From: Novosphingobium sp. 9U
GTDB taxonomy: Bacteria > Pseudomonadota > Alphaproteobacteria > Sphingomonadales > Sphingomonadaceae
Direction of reading: 5' to 3'
Length of the DNA: 45,777 bases
Assembly: GCF_902506425.1 (NCBI RefSeq)
Contig: NZ_LR732540.1
Coordinates: forward strand, 1 to 45,777
Part shown: one piece after another, positions 32,844 through 41,836 of the stretch
How positions within the stretch are numbered: position 1 is the stretch's first letter
Layout: every line of letters begins with the position of its first letter
Notes under the pieces: generated by a model
Told to the model about the DNA's origin: nothing
Database searches by the model: none
The model's input: the letters and a program-made list of their open reading frames with translations, nothing else
Made by a program: the position numbers and the translations under genes

Positions 32844-34691
32844 GTGAGCAAGCCGCGCAAGATCGCGCTGGTCGGCAATCCCAACGCCGGCAAGAGCGCG
32901 CTGTTCAATGCGCTGACGGGCGCACGCCAGAAGATCGCCAACTATCCCGGCGTCACCGTCGAGCGAAAGTCGGGCCGCATGGTGCTGCCTTCTGGCGAGC
33001 CGGTCGAGATGACCGACCTGCCGGGCTCCTACTCGCTGGACCCGACCAGCCCTGACGAGGAAGTCACCGCCAAGGTGATCCGCGGGGAATTCACCGGCGA
33101 GTCGGCGCCCGACGCGCTGATCGTGGTGCTCGACGCGTCTAATCTGGAGCAGCACCTGGTCTTCGCCCAGGAGATCATCGCGCTGGGCAAGCCGACGGTG
33201 GTGGCGCTCAACATGGTCGACCTGGCCGAGCGCGACGGACTGGTCCTAGATCCGGTGGCGCTGGAGCAGGCCCTGGGCATCAAGGTCGTGCCCACCGTCG
33301 CTGTGCGGCGGCGGGGCCTGACCGAGCTTGCCGAAGCCGTCGCCCATGCCGAGCTGCGCCATCCCGGGCCGGGCCTGACTCAGCTGACCATGACCGAGCG
33401 ACGCGTGGCGGCGCACGCGATGGCGGATGCGGCGATCCTGTCCGAATCGAAGCGTCATCGCCTGCACGCTCGGCTCGATCGCACGTTGCTCCATCCGTGG
33501 CTCGGGCCGCTGATCCTGTTCGCGCTGCTGTTCGTGGTGTTCCAGGCGGTGTTCGCCTGGGCGACGCCGTTCGCCGATGGACTGGAAGCGGGCGTCAACC
33601 TGCTGAACGCTGGCGTCAACGACGCGGTGCCACCAAGCCTGGCGCGTGATCTGCTGACCGACGGCATTCTTGCCGGCGTCGGCGCGGTCGTCGTGTTCCT
33701 GCCGCAGATCGTGATCCTGTTCTTCTTCATCCTGGCGATGGAAGCCTCGGGCTACATGGCCCGCGCCGCGTTCCTGATGGACCGGATGATGGCGCGGGTC
33801 GGCCTGTCGGGCCGCAGTTTCATCCCGCTGCTCTCCAGCTTCGCCTGCGCCATTCCGGGCATCATGGCGACTCGCAGCATCACCGATCCCAAGGACCGGC
33901 TGACGACGATCCTGATCGCGCCATTGATGACTTGCTCGGCACGCCTGCCGGTCTACGCGGTGATCATCGCCGCCTTCATCCCACAGCGCACGGTCGGGCC
34001 GGGCATCGGACTGCAGGGCCTGGTGCTCTTCGCGCTCTACATCGCCGGCATCCTGGGCGCGATGGTCGTGGCGCTGATCCTGCGCAGTTCCGTGACCAAG
34101 GGCGCGGCCAGCGGCTTCATCATGGAACTGCCCAAGTACCAGCTGCCCGCGCCCAAGGACCTCTTGCTCGGCCTGTGGCAGCGCGCGTGGATCTTCCTGC
34201 GCCGCGCGGGCACGATCATCTTCATGGTCACGGTCGTGCTGTGGCTGTTGCTGAACTTCCCCCGCGCGAGCGAAGGCCAGAACCAGGTCGACGCCTCGAT
34301 CGCGGGCAAGATTGCCAATGGCCTGGCGGTCGTCGTCAAGCCGATCGGCTTCGATCGCGACATGGCGCTGGCGCTGATCCCGGCGATGGCCGCGCGCGAG
34401 GTGGCGGTCAGCGCGCTGGCGACGACTTACGCGGTCGCGGCTCCGGCCGACGATGAGGATGCGCAGGCGATGGCGCTGGGCGACCAGCTCAAGTCGCGCT
34501 GGACCCTGCCGATGGCTCTGGCCTTCCTGGCGTGGTTCGTCTTCGCACCGCAGTGCATGTCGACCATCGCGGTGACGCGCCGCGAAACGAATGGGTGGAA
34601 ATGGCCGGCGTTCATGTTGGCTTACCTGTTCGGCCTTGCCTATATCTTCGCCGGAATCACATACTGGAGCGCCGTCGCCCTCGGCCTCTAG
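32844..34691 (+). CDS. feoB: Ferrous iron transporter B
   Basis: A 615-residue FeoB: the N-terminal G domain has GNPNAGKSALFNALTG (G1), YPGVTVERK (G2), DLPGSYSL (G3) and NMVDLAERD (G4); the membrane part has about eight helices with the Gate motifs SFIPLLSSFACAIPGIMATR and RREVAVS-like AAREVAVSALATTYAV. It imports Fe2+ across the inner membrane, powered by nucleotide turnover. The start GTG 32844 gives the standard opening MSKPRKIALVGNPNAGKS. No third gene feoC is seen. Confidence 0.96.
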   Translation: MSKPRKIALVGNPNAGKSALFNALTGARQKIANYPGVTVERKSGRMVLPSGEPVEMTDLPGSYSLDPTSPDEEVTAKVIRGEFTGESAPDALIVVLDASNLEQHLVFAQEIIALGKPTVVALNMVDLAERDGLVLDPVALEQALGIKVVPTVAVRRRGLTELAEAVAHAELRHPGPGLTQLTMTERRVAAHAMADAAILSESKRHRLHARLDRTLLHPWLGPLILFALLFVVFQAVFAWATPFADGLEAGVNLLNAGVNDAVPPSLARDLLTDGILAGVGAVVVFLPQIVILFFFILAMEASGYMARAAFLMDRMMARVGLSGRSFIPLLSSFACAIPGIMATRSITDPKDRLTTILIAPLMTCSARLPVYAVIIAAFIPQRTVGPGIGLQGLVLFALYIAGILGAMVVALILRSSVTKGAASGFIMELPKYQLPAPKDLLLGLWQRAWIFLRRAGTIIFMVTVVLWLLLNFPRASEGQNQVDASIAGKIANGLAVVVKPIGFDRDMALALIPAMAAREVAVSALATTYAVAAPADDEDAQAMALGDQLKSRWTLPMALAFLAWFVFAPQCMSTIAVTRRETNGWKWPAFMLAYLFGLAYIFAGITYWSAVALGL

Positions 34692-34714
34692 TCTCCCGCT
34701 AGGAAGAGAGAACA

Positions 34715-35284
34715 ATGGCAGGCAGCGTCAACAAGGTCATTCTGGTCGGCAACCTGGGGGCCGATCCGGAGGTCAAGTCGTTCCAGAACGGCGGCCGCAT
34801 CGCGAACCTGCGGATCGCCACCAGCGAGAACTGGAAGGACAAGAACTCCGGCGAGCGCAAGGAGCGCACCGAGTGGCACTCTGTCGTGCTCAACTCGGAC
34901 GGCCTGGTGGGCGTCGCCGAGCGGTTCCTGCGCAAGGGCAGCAAGGTCTACATCGAAGGCCAGCTGCGCACCCGCAAGTGGCAGGACCAGTCGGGCAATG
35001 ATCGTTATACCACCGAGATCTCGGTTGGCGGCATGGGCGGGGTGCTCACCATGCTCGATGGCGCCCAGGGCGGCGGCGGTAGTGGTGGCGGCTCGCGCGG
35101 CGGTGGTGATTGGGGCGGCGGTGGCGGCAGCCGCTCGTCGGGCGGCGGTGACGATTGGGGCGGCGGCAGCTCGCGCGGTGGCTCGTCTTCGGGCGGTTCG
35201 TCGGGCGGCAGCGACTGGGGCCGGACCGGCGGCTCGTCGGGCGGCGGCTTCGGCGACGACCTGGACGACGACATCCCGTTCTGA
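34715..35284 (+). CDS. ssb: Single-stranded DNA-binding protein
   Basis: A 189-residue SSB: the OB fold runs to about residue 110 ([66 protein letters not shown]). A long Gly/Ser-rich linker with repeated SGGG and DWGGG units (residues ~113-178) follows, and then the acidic interaction tail DDLDDDIPF. The tail binds replication and repair partners. An ATG with AGGAAGAGAG upstream marks the start. Confidence 0.97.
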   Translation: MAGSVNKVILVGNLGADPEVKSFQNGGRIANLRIATSENWKDKNSGERKERTEWHSVVLNSDGLVGVAERFLRKGSKVYIEGQLRTRKWQDQSGNDRYTTEISVGGMGGVLTMLDGAQGGGGSGGGSRGGGDWGGGGGSRSSGGGDDWGGGSSRGGSSSGGSSGGSDWGRTGGSSGGGFGDDLDDDIPF

Positions 35285-35300
35285 TCGGAGCGCTAGAACA

Positions 35301-35323
35301 TCCTCTCCCCGCAAGGGAGAGGA
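35301..35323. terminator. Hairpin between convergent ssb and YceD genes
   Basis: TCCTCTCCC-cgcaa-GGGAGAGGA has perfect 9-base arms and lies 17 bases after the ssb stop and 7 before the YceD-like stop. No clear T-run follows on the plus strand, so it may be a weak intrinsic terminator or an mRNA 3' stabiliser, or a remnant of the local palindromic repeat family. Confidence 0.5.
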
Positions 35324-35330
35324 CTTCACG

Positions 35331-35843
35331 TTACAACTTAAGATCTTTCAACGCCGAGAACGGGCTCGCGTCCTCGCCGCCATTCAGTTCGGGTCGTTTG
35401 CGGGCGTCGTCGGCTTCGGGGCCGGTCAGGAACGGATCGATCGCCAGGCCCAATGTCTGCGCCACCGCTTCGCCCAAGTCGAAGTGGCTGCCGGCATAGT
35501 CGATCTCGTCGAACTCCTCGGCGCTCAGCTCGATCTCTTCGTCGGGACCATACGTGCGCGCTTCCGGCACGAAGCGCACTTTGATCGGTTCATCGACCGA
35601 GACCGGCAGGTCCTCCGCGGAGACGGCGCAGGGCTGGACGATCTGGGCGCGGACGCTGCCGACGGCCTCGACCGTCCGGTCCTTGCGGTGGAGCACGACA
35701 TCCGCCTCTAAGCGATCGACCCGCACGATCCCAAAGCGTCGCGCCAGTGCGGCACGCTCGGCCTCGCTGGCGTCCAGGTGCACCGCCTTGCCCTCGCACT
35801 GGCGCACGTCGAACTCGCGGGAGAACTCCGGCTTGGCGCTCAT
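35331..35843 (-). CDS. DUF177/YceD-family protein
   Basis: A 170-residue YceD/DUF177 protein: FDVRQCEGKAVHLDASEAERAALARRFGIVRVDRLEADV, AQIVQPCAVSAEDLPVSVDEPIKVRFVP and the acidic EIELSAEEFDEIDYAGSHFDLGEAVAQTLGLAIDPF all follow the family. Relatives are linked to 23S rRNA/50S maturation and usually precede rpmF; rpmF is not found here. The start ATG 35843 overlaps the upstream chaperone gene (ATGA). Confidence 0.88.
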   Translation of the reverse strand: MSAKPEFSREFDVRQCEGKAVHLDASEAERAALARRFGIVRVDRLEADVVLHRKDRTVEAVGSVRAQIVQPCAVSAEDLPVSVDEPIKVRFVPEARTYGPDEEIELSAEEFDEIDYAGSHFDLGEAVAQTLGLAIDPFLTGPEADDARKRPELNGGEDASPFSALKDLKL

Positions 35844-36385
35844 CGTGCGATCTTTCCCGCCAGCAGGTCGTCCGGGCTCGTGGCGTCGAGCTGGTGCCAC
35901 AGCGCGAGCACGGCCGCGGCGAGTGCGGGCTTGTCGGCCTGGTCGATCAAGGTGACGTTGCGTTCCAGAACCGGCACCAGCGCCGTTTGCGGATCGCTGG
36001 CGGCCATGGCCTCGCGTAGTGCGCCGATCCGCCCGCCCAGCGTGCTGACCAGCTTGCCCATGCGTTTGCCGACGACCAGATCACCCACGCCCGACTGGCG
36101 CAACTGCCCGTCCATGTCCTCGACGAAGAGCTCGGTGAGGCGTGCTGCCAGTACTTTCAACTGTTCTTCCCGCTCCATCCGCAGCAGGACCAGGGAAAGC
36201 ACCATCGTCACTGCATCGAACCGGCCGGGCACGGTGTCGGCAATGCCGCCTTGCGCATACCACGGCTTTTCGCGCGCGATCTCGACCGTGCGGTGCCAGA
36301 GCGGGCGAACCGGAGCGCGGTCGTCGGACGTGCGGCCCAGCAGGCGATCGATGAGGGACAAGGGACGGGAGCCTTTCGGGTGCAT
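35840..36385 (-). CDS. Ubiquinol-cytochrome c chaperone (CBP3/UQCC1 family)
   Basis: A 181-residue helical protein: WHRTVEIAREKPWYAQGGIADTVPGRFDAVTMVLSLVLLRM, then LTELFVEDMDGQLRQSGVGDLVVGKRMGKLVSTLGGRIGALREAM, which is the conserved body of the Cbp3 family. It assists assembly of cytochrome b in the bc1 complex. It is upstream of and coupled to the YceD-like gene, and divergent from bamE, a common arrangement in this group. Confidence 0.9.
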   Translation of the reverse strand: MHPKGSRPLSLIDRLLGRTSDDRAPVRPLWHRTVEIAREKPWYAQGGIADTVPGRFDAVTMVLSLVLLRMEREEQLKVLAARLTELFVEDMDGQLRQSGVGDLVVGKRMGKLVSTLGGRIGALREAMAASDPQTALVPVLERNVTLIDQADKPALAAAVLALWHQLDATSPDDLLAGKIAR

Positions 36386-36561
36386 GGAACGAGGCGTTCA
36401 GGGGCAATTCAATCGAGCGGCCGCAACGGCCATTGCGCAGTCGGGTGCGTGACCGTAAGGCTCGAACCCGATTGATCTGGCCGAACGTCTCGGCCGATAT
36501 ATGGGCGGCAGGGCTGCTGGCAATGGCCGGCGCACGGCCGCTGCGGACTGGAGTGGGAATA

Positions 36562-37050
36562 ATGCGCAGCTTCGGGCAGATGGCCTGGCTCTCCGTGGCA
36601 TCGCTCGGCCTCGTGGCGGCAGCGAGTGGCTGCACTTCGATCACCGACCACCGCGGCTACATCATCGACCAGGCCCTCGTCGATGCGGTGCAGCCCGGCG
36701 TCGACAATCGCCAGTCGGTGGAAAAGACGCTCGGCCGTCCGACCTTCACCAGCCAGTTCGGCACGCAGGACTGGTACTATATCTCGCAGAACGTGAAGAC
36801 ACCGCCGTTCCGCCGGCCGCGCACCAGCGACCAGACGATCTATCGCCTGCGCTTCGATCCTGCCGGCAACGTCGCCGCGATCGACAAGCGCGGCATGGAG
36901 AAGGTCGCGCGGTTCAGCCCCGAAGGCGATAAGACGGCAACTCTGGGCCGCCATCGCGGCCTGCTGGAGGATCTGTTCGGCAACGTCGGCACCGTCGGTA
37001 CTGGCGGCGGAGGCGCGGCACCGACCGGCGGTCCGAACGGCAGCCAGTGA
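36562..37050 (+). CDS. bamE: BamE/SmpA/OmlA outer-membrane assembly lipoprotein
   Basis: A 162-residue lipoprotein. The leader is MRSFGQMAWLSVASLGLVAAASGC with the acylated Cys at residue 24. The BamE domain shows HRGYIIDQALVDAVQPGVDNRQSVEKTLGRPTF and QDWYYISQN..RPRTSDQTIYRLRFDPAGNVAAID. It is part of the BAM complex that inserts beta-barrel proteins into the outer membrane. A Gly-rich tail (TVGTGGGGAAPTGG) is an extension often seen in sphingomonads. The start ATG 36562 begins a normal leader; the open frame upstream has none. Confidence 0.92.
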   Translation: MRSFGQMAWLSVASLGLVAAASGCTSITDHRGYIIDQALVDAVQPGVDNRQSVEKTLGRPTFTSQFGTQDWYYISQNVKTPPFRRPRTSDQTIYRLRFDPAGNVAAIDKRGMEKVARFSPEGDKTATLGRHRGLLEDLFGNVGTVGTGGGGAAPTGGPNGSQ

Positions 37051-37103
37051 TGCTTACGATCGGCGCGGATTGAAGACCCGCCGCGCCGACATATATCCCC
37101 GCC

Positions 37104-37664
37104 ATGGACAATAGCGGGGCGAGCCACGGCCTCATCCAGTGGCACGGGACTACCATCATCGGCGTGAAGAAGGACGGCAAGACCGTCATCGCCGGCGATG
37201 GTCAGGTTTCCATGGGCAACACCGTCATGAAGCCGAACGCGCGCAAGGTGCGGCGGATCGGCAAGGGTGAAAAGGTCATTGCCGGGTTCGCCGGCGCGAC
37301 GGCCGACGCCTTCACCCTGTTCGAGCGTTTGGAGAAGAAGCTGGAGCAGTACTCCGGCCAGCTGACCCGCGCCGCGGTGGAGCTTGCCAAGGATTGGCGG
37401 ACCGACAAGTACTTGCGCAACCTGGAAGCGCTGATGATCGTCGCTGATGAGACCGCGCTGCTGGTGCTCACCGGCAACGGCGACGTGCTCGAGCCCGAAG
37501 CCGGGATCGCCGCGATCGGCTCTGGCGGAAATTATGCGCTCGCGGCGGCCAAGGCGATCGACCAGTACGAGGCCGATGCCGAGGTGATCGCCCGCAAGGC
37601 CATGGCGGTCGCTGCCGACATCTGCGTCTTCACCAACGATCGCGTGACGGTGGAAACCGTCTGA
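37104..37664 (+). CDS. hslV: ATP-dependent protease peptidase subunit HslV (ClpQ)
   Basis: A 186-residue HslV. The catalytic threonine is T16 in [14 protein letters not shown], so a 15-residue propeptide is removed on assembly; the glycine/lysine motif [22 protein letters not shown] is present. The family ending [17 protein letters not shown] is complete. HslV forms a double hexamer that degrades proteins fed by HslU. It is separated from hslU by a palindromic repeat unit, unusual for this normally tight pair. Confidence 0.97.
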   Translation: MDNSGASHGLIQWHGTTIIGVKKDGKTVIAGDGQVSMGNTVMKPNARKVRRIGKGEKVIAGFAGATADAFTLFERLEKKLEQYSGQLTRAAVELAKDWRTDKYLRNLEALMIVADETALLVLTGNGDVLEPEAGIAAIGSGGNYALAAAKAIDQYEADAEVIARKAMAVAADICVFTNDRVTVETV

Positions 37665-37670
37665 CCTCAT

Positions 37671-37769
37671 CTCCCCTCCCGCTTGCGGGAGAGGGGTCGG
37701 GGGAGAGGGTGTCGAACGCTGCTCATCCCTCAACAATCTTCCCCCAGCCCTTCCCGCATGCGGGAGGGG
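37671..37769. repeat. Composite palindromic intergenic repeat between hslV and hslU
   Basis: Two hairpins, CTCCCGC-TT-GCGGGAG (37676-37691) and TCCCGCATGCGGGA (37752-37765), are placed symmetrically, with flanking G-rich (GGGGGAGAGGG, starting about 37700) and C-rich (CTTCCCCC, about 37738) stretches that can also pair. The design is the same as the unit at 12659-12791 although the sequence differs. It lies inside an operon, so it must permit readthrough or hold a second promoter. Confidence 0.75.
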
Positions 37770-37783
37770 AGAAGGACACAAGC

Positions 37784-39085
37784 ATGAACTCCTCCCTCAC
37801 CCCCAAGGCCATCGTCGCCGCGCTCGACTCGCACATCGTTGGCCAGACCGAGGCCAAGAAGGCCGTCGCCGTCGCACTGCGCAATCGGTGGCGGCGGCAG
37901 CGCCTCCCCGCCGAACTGCGCGACGAGGTCACCCCCAAGAACATCCTGATGATCGGGCCCACGGGCTGCGGCAAGACCGAGATCAGCCGTCGCCTGGCCA
38001 AGCTCGCCGACGCGCCGTTCGTGAAGGTGGAAGCCACTAAGTTCACCGAGGTTGGCTACGTCGGCCGCGACGTCGAGCAGATCGCCCGCGATCTCGTCGA
38101 GGAAGCGATCCGGCTCGAAAAGGAACGCCGGCGCGAGTCGGTGCGCGAAGCCGCGAGTAAGGCGGCGATGGAGCGGCTGTTGAACGCGCTCGTGGGTGAC
38201 AGCGCCTCCGAGGCGACGCGCGCCGCGTTCCAGCAGCGCATCGTCGAGAACGCGATGAACGACACAGAGGTCGAGATCGAGGTGGAGGACGCCCCCGCCG
38301 CGCCGATGGAGATCCCCGGAATGGGCGGCTCGGTCGGCATGATCAACCTGGGGGACATCATGGGCAAGGCGTTCGGCCAGAACAACCTGAAGCGCCGCAA
38401 GATGAAGGTGCCCGCCGCCTGGGACAAGCTGGTCGACGAAGAGTCCGAGAAGCGGCTCGACCAGGATGACGTCAACCGCACCGCATTGGCCAATGCCGAG
38501 ACCAACGGCATCGTCTTCCTGGACGAAATCGACAAGATCGCCGTCTCCGACGTGCGCGGCGGCTCGGTCAGCCGCGAGGGGGTGCAGCGCGATCTGCTGC
38601 CGCTGATCGAAGGCACGACGGTGGCTACCAAGTACGGGCCGATGAAGACCGACCACGTGCTGTTCATCGCCAGCGGAGCCTTCCACGTTGCCAAGCCCAG
38701 CGACATGTTGCCCGAACTGCAGGGCCGCCTGCCGATCCGCGTCGAGCTGAAGGCGCTGACCGAGGAGGACTTCGTGCGCATCCTCTCCGAAACGCGCGCG
38801 AACCTGGTGGCGCAGTACAAGGCGCTGCTCGAGACCGAGAAGGTCACTGTCGAGATCACTGCCGACGCTATCGCCGAGGTCGCCAGGATCGCCGCGCAAG
38901 TGAACGAGAGCGTCGAGAACATCGGCGCGCGGCGCCTGCAGACGATCATGGAGAAGCTGCTGGAGGAACTCAGCTTCGAGGCCGAGGACCGTCAGGGCGA
39001 GACGGTGACCATCGACGCGGGCTATGTACGCGAGCGGTTGACAGAACTGGCCGGCGACACCGACCTGTCTAAGTATATCCTGTAG
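37784..39085 (+). CDS. hslU: ATP-dependent protease ATPase subunit HslU (ClpY)
   Basis: A 433-residue AAA+ unfoldase. Walker A is [17 protein letters not shown], Walker B is [11 protein letters not shown], the pore loop is GYVGRD and the sensor 2 region is [23 protein letters not shown]. The intermediate domain (about residues 110-240) contains [15 protein letters not shown]. The C-terminal tail LSKYIL docks into HslV. ATG 37784 is preceded by GGAGGGGAGAAGG. Confidence 0.97.
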   Translation: MNSSLTPKAIVAALDSHIVGQTEAKKAVAVALRNRWRRQRLPAELRDEVTPKNILMIGPTGCGKTEISRRLAKLADAPFVKVEATKFTEVGYVGRDVEQIARDLVEEAIRLEKERRRESVREAASKAAMERLLNALVGDSASEATRAAFQQRIVENAMNDTEVEIEVEDAPAAPMEIPGMGGSVGMINLGDIMGKAFGQNNLKRRKMKVPAAWDKLVDEESEKRLDQDDVNRTALANAETNGIVFLDEIDKIAVSDVRGGSVSREGVQRDLLPLIEGTTVATKYGPMKTDHVLFIASGAFHVAKPSDMLPELQGRLPIRVELKALTEEDFVRILSETRANLVAQYKALLETEKVTVEITADAIAEVARIAAQVNESVENIGARRLQTIMEKLLEELSFEAEDRQGETVTIDAGYVRERLTELAGDTDLSKYIL

Positions 39086-39099
39086 GCTGCCAGCGACCG

Positions 39100-39235
39100 C
39101 TCCCGTCCGCCCGGGCTCGACCCGGGTCCGGTTGCGGCATCGCACAACATGGCATCACGCGGCCGGCAACCTCGTGGCATGGCGGAACAAGCCCGGGTCG
39201 ACGCCGATCCCTTTCCTCAGCCCGGGTATGTGCTA
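39100..39235. repeat. Intergenic CCCGGG-containing inverted repeat
   Basis: CCCGGG-ctcga-CCCGGG at 39110-39126 and again GCCCGGGTCGA at 39191-39201 and GCCCGGG at 39220-39226. The first and second share GACCCGGGTC/CCCGGGTCGA in opposite orientation about 65 bases apart. This fills the gap after hslU and is probably another extragenic repeat, possibly also terminator-like. Confidence 0.5.
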
Positions 39236-39259
39236 CGTCTCGTGCAGAGGAGACCAGCC

Positions 39260-39658
39260 ATGCCAATCGAAGGCGGATGCCGATGCAAGCAGGTGCGCTA
39301 CAGCGTTGAGGGTGAGCCGCAGCACACGGCCTTGTGCCACTGCTCCGACTGTCGCAGTTCCTCGGGCGCTCCGGTGGTAGCCTGGACAGCCTTTAACGCC
39401 GATCGATTCACCGTCACCGCCGGAGAGGCGCGCGTCTACAATGGCGCGGGCGAAGCATACCGGCACTTCTGTGGGAACTGCGGCACCGGACTGTGGTACG
39501 TCAACGAGCCGTACCTTCCCGGGATCGTCGACATCCAGACGGCCACCTTCGACGACCCCGAGGCGTTCGTCCCTGGCGCCCATATCCAGGTGGCCGAGGA
39601 GCTCTCGTGGATGAGGACTGCGCACGATCTTCCGCATTTCGATCGCTATCCGGGCTGA
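39260..39658 (+). CDS. GFA/CENP-V-like zinc protein
   Basis: A 132-residue GFA-family protein, named after glutathione-dependent formaldehyde-activating enzyme. Two zinc sites are visible: GGCRCKQVRY with CHCSDCR, and HFCGNCGTGLWY. The remainder (DIQTATFDDPEAFVPGAHIQVAEELSWMR) is normal for the family. A formaldehyde role is not proven for most members. ATG 39260 has AGAGGAGACC upstream. The DUF1737 gene follows after 5 bases. Confidence 0.9.
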   Translation: MPIEGGCRCKQVRYSVEGEPQHTALCHCSDCRSSSGAPVVAWTAFNADRFTVTAGEARVYNGAGEAYRHFCGNCGTGLWYVNEPYLPGIVDIQTATFDDPEAFVPGAHIQVAEELSWMRTAHDLPHFDRYPG

Positions 39659-39663
39659 GCGCC

Positions 39664-39864
39664 ATGTCGATCCCGCCCGACGACCGCCCCGTCTATCGCC
39701 TGCTCACCGGCAAGGACGACCGCGCCTTCTGCGAGCGCGTGTCCGAAGCGCTGGAGCAGGGCTGGCGGCTCTACGGCTCGCCATCGCTCCATTGGGACAC
39801 GTCCGAGAACTGCATGAAGGCGGCCCAGGCGGTAGTGTGGAAGGATGCTGAGGTGATCAAGTAG
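39664..39864 (+). CDS. DUF1737 domain protein
   Basis: A 66-residue protein: PVYRLLTGKDDRAFCERVSEALEQGWRLYGSPSLHWD is the DUF1737 core, found in small cytosolic proteins of unknown role. The start ATG 39664 is 5 bases after the stop of the preceding gene, so both are probably one unit. The only downstream neighbour is the convergent ABC exporter. Confidence 0.8.
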   Translation: MSIPPDDRPVYRLLTGKDDRAFCERVSEALEQGWRLYGSPSLHWDTSENCMKAAQAVVWKDAEVIK

Positions 39865-39939
39865 GCGGTTCTGCAGCGACCAATCAACGCCACGGACGGG
39901 GAAGGTAGTGGGTTAGGTAAGAGTAGCCGCTTGTCAGGC

Positions 39940-41760
39940 CTACTCCGCCGCTTCCTCGAACTCTTCCTGCTCGGCCGCCTGCCGCGCCCACATCTCGGCG
40001 TAGAGACCATCGCGCCGCAGCAGGTCGAGGTGGCTGCCGCTTTCCGCCAGCTGCCCATCCTGCAGCACCAGGATCTTGTCCGAATCCGCAATCGTCGAGA
40101 GCCGGTGCGCGATCGAGAGGCTGGTGCGGTCCTCTGAGACACGATGCAGCGTCGCCAGGATGTCCTGCTCGGTTCGGGTGTCGAGCGCGCTGGTGGCCTC
40201 GTCCAGCAGCAAGATCGGCGGGTTCTTCACCAGTGTGCGGGCGATGGCGACACGCTGCTTTTCACCGCCTGAGAGCTTGAGGCCGCGCTCGCCCACTTCG
40301 GTGGCAAAGCCTTGCGGCAGTCGCTCGAGCAATCCCGTCAGCGCCGCGCCGCGTGCTGCGGCCTCGACGTCCGCCTGGGTCGCGTCTCCGCGGCCGTAAG
40401 CGATGTTGTAGCCAATGGTCTCGTTGAACAGGACCGAATCCTGGGGGACGATGCCGATCGCGGCGCGCAAGCTCGCCTGCGTCACCTGCGCGATGTCCTG
40501 CCCGTCGATCAGGATGCGCCCTGACCACGGATCGTAGAAGCGGAATAGCAGCCGCGCGATGGTCGACTTGCCGGCGCCCGACGGCCCGACGATGGCATAG
40601 CTCTGGCCCGCGGGCACCTCGAACGAGAGCCCCTTCAGGATCGTGCGGTCCTTCTCATAGCCGAACAGCACATTGTCGAACACGACCGAAGGCCGCTGGA
40701 TCACGAGCGCCGGCGCGCCAGGCACGTCGGCGACTTCCTGCGGTTCGTCGAGCAGGCGGAACATCTCCGCCATGTCGATCAGGCCCTGGCGGATGGTGCG
40801 ATAGACCATGCCGAGCATGTCAAGCGGGCGGAACAGCTGCGCGAGATAGGTCTGCACGAACACCAGCTGGCCCGCGCTGTAGCGGCCCTGCCACCAGCCA
40901 TAGACCGTCCACGCCATCGCCGCTGCCATCAGCAGGTTTACCACGAGCCCTTGCGCGATGTTGAGCAGGCCGAGGCTGTTCTCGCTCTTCACGGCGGCAT
41001 GGGCGTACTCGGTGGTGGCCTGGGCATAGCGCACCTCTTCGCGCTTCTCGGCGCCGAAGTACTTCACCGTCTCGTAGTTCAGCAGCGAATCGACTGCATG
41101 GGCCAGCGCCTTGCCGTCGAGCCGGTTCATCTTCTCGCGCAATGCGGTCCGCCACTCGGTGATGGCGCGCGTCACCCAAATGTAGGCGATCACCGCCAGC
41201 GCGGTCGCGGTGACGAGCGGCCAGCCGAAGTTCAGCTGGAAGATCACGCCGACCACCACCAGCTGCAGCACGGTGGGCGCGATGTTGAACAGCATGAAGT
41301 ACAGCATCGTGTCGATGCTCTTGGTGCCGCGCTCGATCACCTTGGTGACCTCGCCGGTGCGGCGCGCGAGGTGAAAGCGCAGGCTCAGCTTATGGAGCTG
41401 TGCAAAGACGTTCTCGGCCAGGGAGCGGGTGGCGTCCTGGCCGACACGCTCGAAGACGATGTTGCGCAAGTTGTCGAACCCGACGCCTGCGAACCGCACC
41501 GCCGAGTAGGCCAGTACCGTCAGCATGACGAGCGTCAGCGCCTTGGGTCCGGTCGCGCCCATCGCGTCGATGGCCCATTTGAGCAGGTAAGGCAGCACCA
41601 GCTGCGAGGCGGTGGAGGCCAGGATCAGCAGCGTCGCCACCACGATCCGCAGCCGCAGCGCCGGATTGTCGCGCGGCCACAGGTAGGGGAGGAAGCGGGC
41701 GAGCGTCCGCCATCCGTCGTGACGGGCCTTGGGATCGCGAACTGCGGTATCGGGTGGCAT
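39940..41760 (-). CDS. ABC exporter, ATM1/HMT1 type (permease-ATPase fusion)
   Basis: A 606-residue half-transporter: six membrane helices in the first ~320 residues (VATLLILASTASQLVLPYLLKWAI, LNIAQGLVVNLLMAAAMAWTVYG), then the ATPase with Walker A GPSGAGKST, Q-loop GIVPQDSVLFN, signature LSGGEKQR and Walker B ILLLDEATSAL. FHLARRTGEVTKVIERGTKSIDTMLYFMLFNI is characteristic of the ATM1/ABCB7 branch, which exports glutathione-linked sulfur or metal compounds. The start is ATG 41760; TTG 41832 would overlap nothing but adds a poor leader. It follows the retropepsin-like gene. Confidence 0.9.
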   Translation of the reverse strand: MPPDTAVRDPKARHDGWRTLARFLPYLWPRDNPALRLRIVVATLLILASTASQLVLPYLLKWAIDAMGATGPKALTLVMLTVLAYSAVRFAGVGFDNLRNIVFERVGQDATRSLAENVFAQLHKLSLRFHLARRTGEVTKVIERGTKSIDTMLYFMLFNIAPTVLQLVVVGVIFQLNFGWPLVTATALAVIAYIWVTRAITEWRTALREKMNRLDGKALAHAVDSLLNYETVKYFGAEKREEVRYAQATTEYAHAAVKSENSLGLLNIAQGLVVNLLMAAAMAWTVYGWWQGRYSAGQLVFVQTYLAQLFRPLDMLGMVYRTIRQGLIDMAEMFRLLDEPQEVADVPGAPALVIQRPSVVFDNVLFGYEKDRTILKGLSFEVPAGQSYAIVGPSGAGKSTIARLLFRFYDPWSGRILIDGQDIAQVTQASLRAAIGIVPQDSVLFNETIGYNIAYGRGDATQADVEAAARGAALTGLLERLPQGFATEVGERGLKLSGGEKQRVAIARTLVKNPPILLLDEATSALDTRTEQDILATLHRVSEDRTSLSIAHRLSTIADSDKILVLQDGQLAESGSHLDLLRRDGLYAEMWARQAAEQEEFEEAAE

Positions 41761-41836
41761 CGCGGGGGTATGTAGGGAGGCGAGGCGCTCAACGCAAAGC
41801 GCTGCAAGATTCTCGCTCGTAGCGAGACTCAAGCGC

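Noticed and set aside
34998..35274. Gly-rich repeated DNA in ssb as a separate repeat or overlapping gene
   Set aside because: It encodes the normal flexible linker of SSB; overlapping frames are low-complexity shadows.
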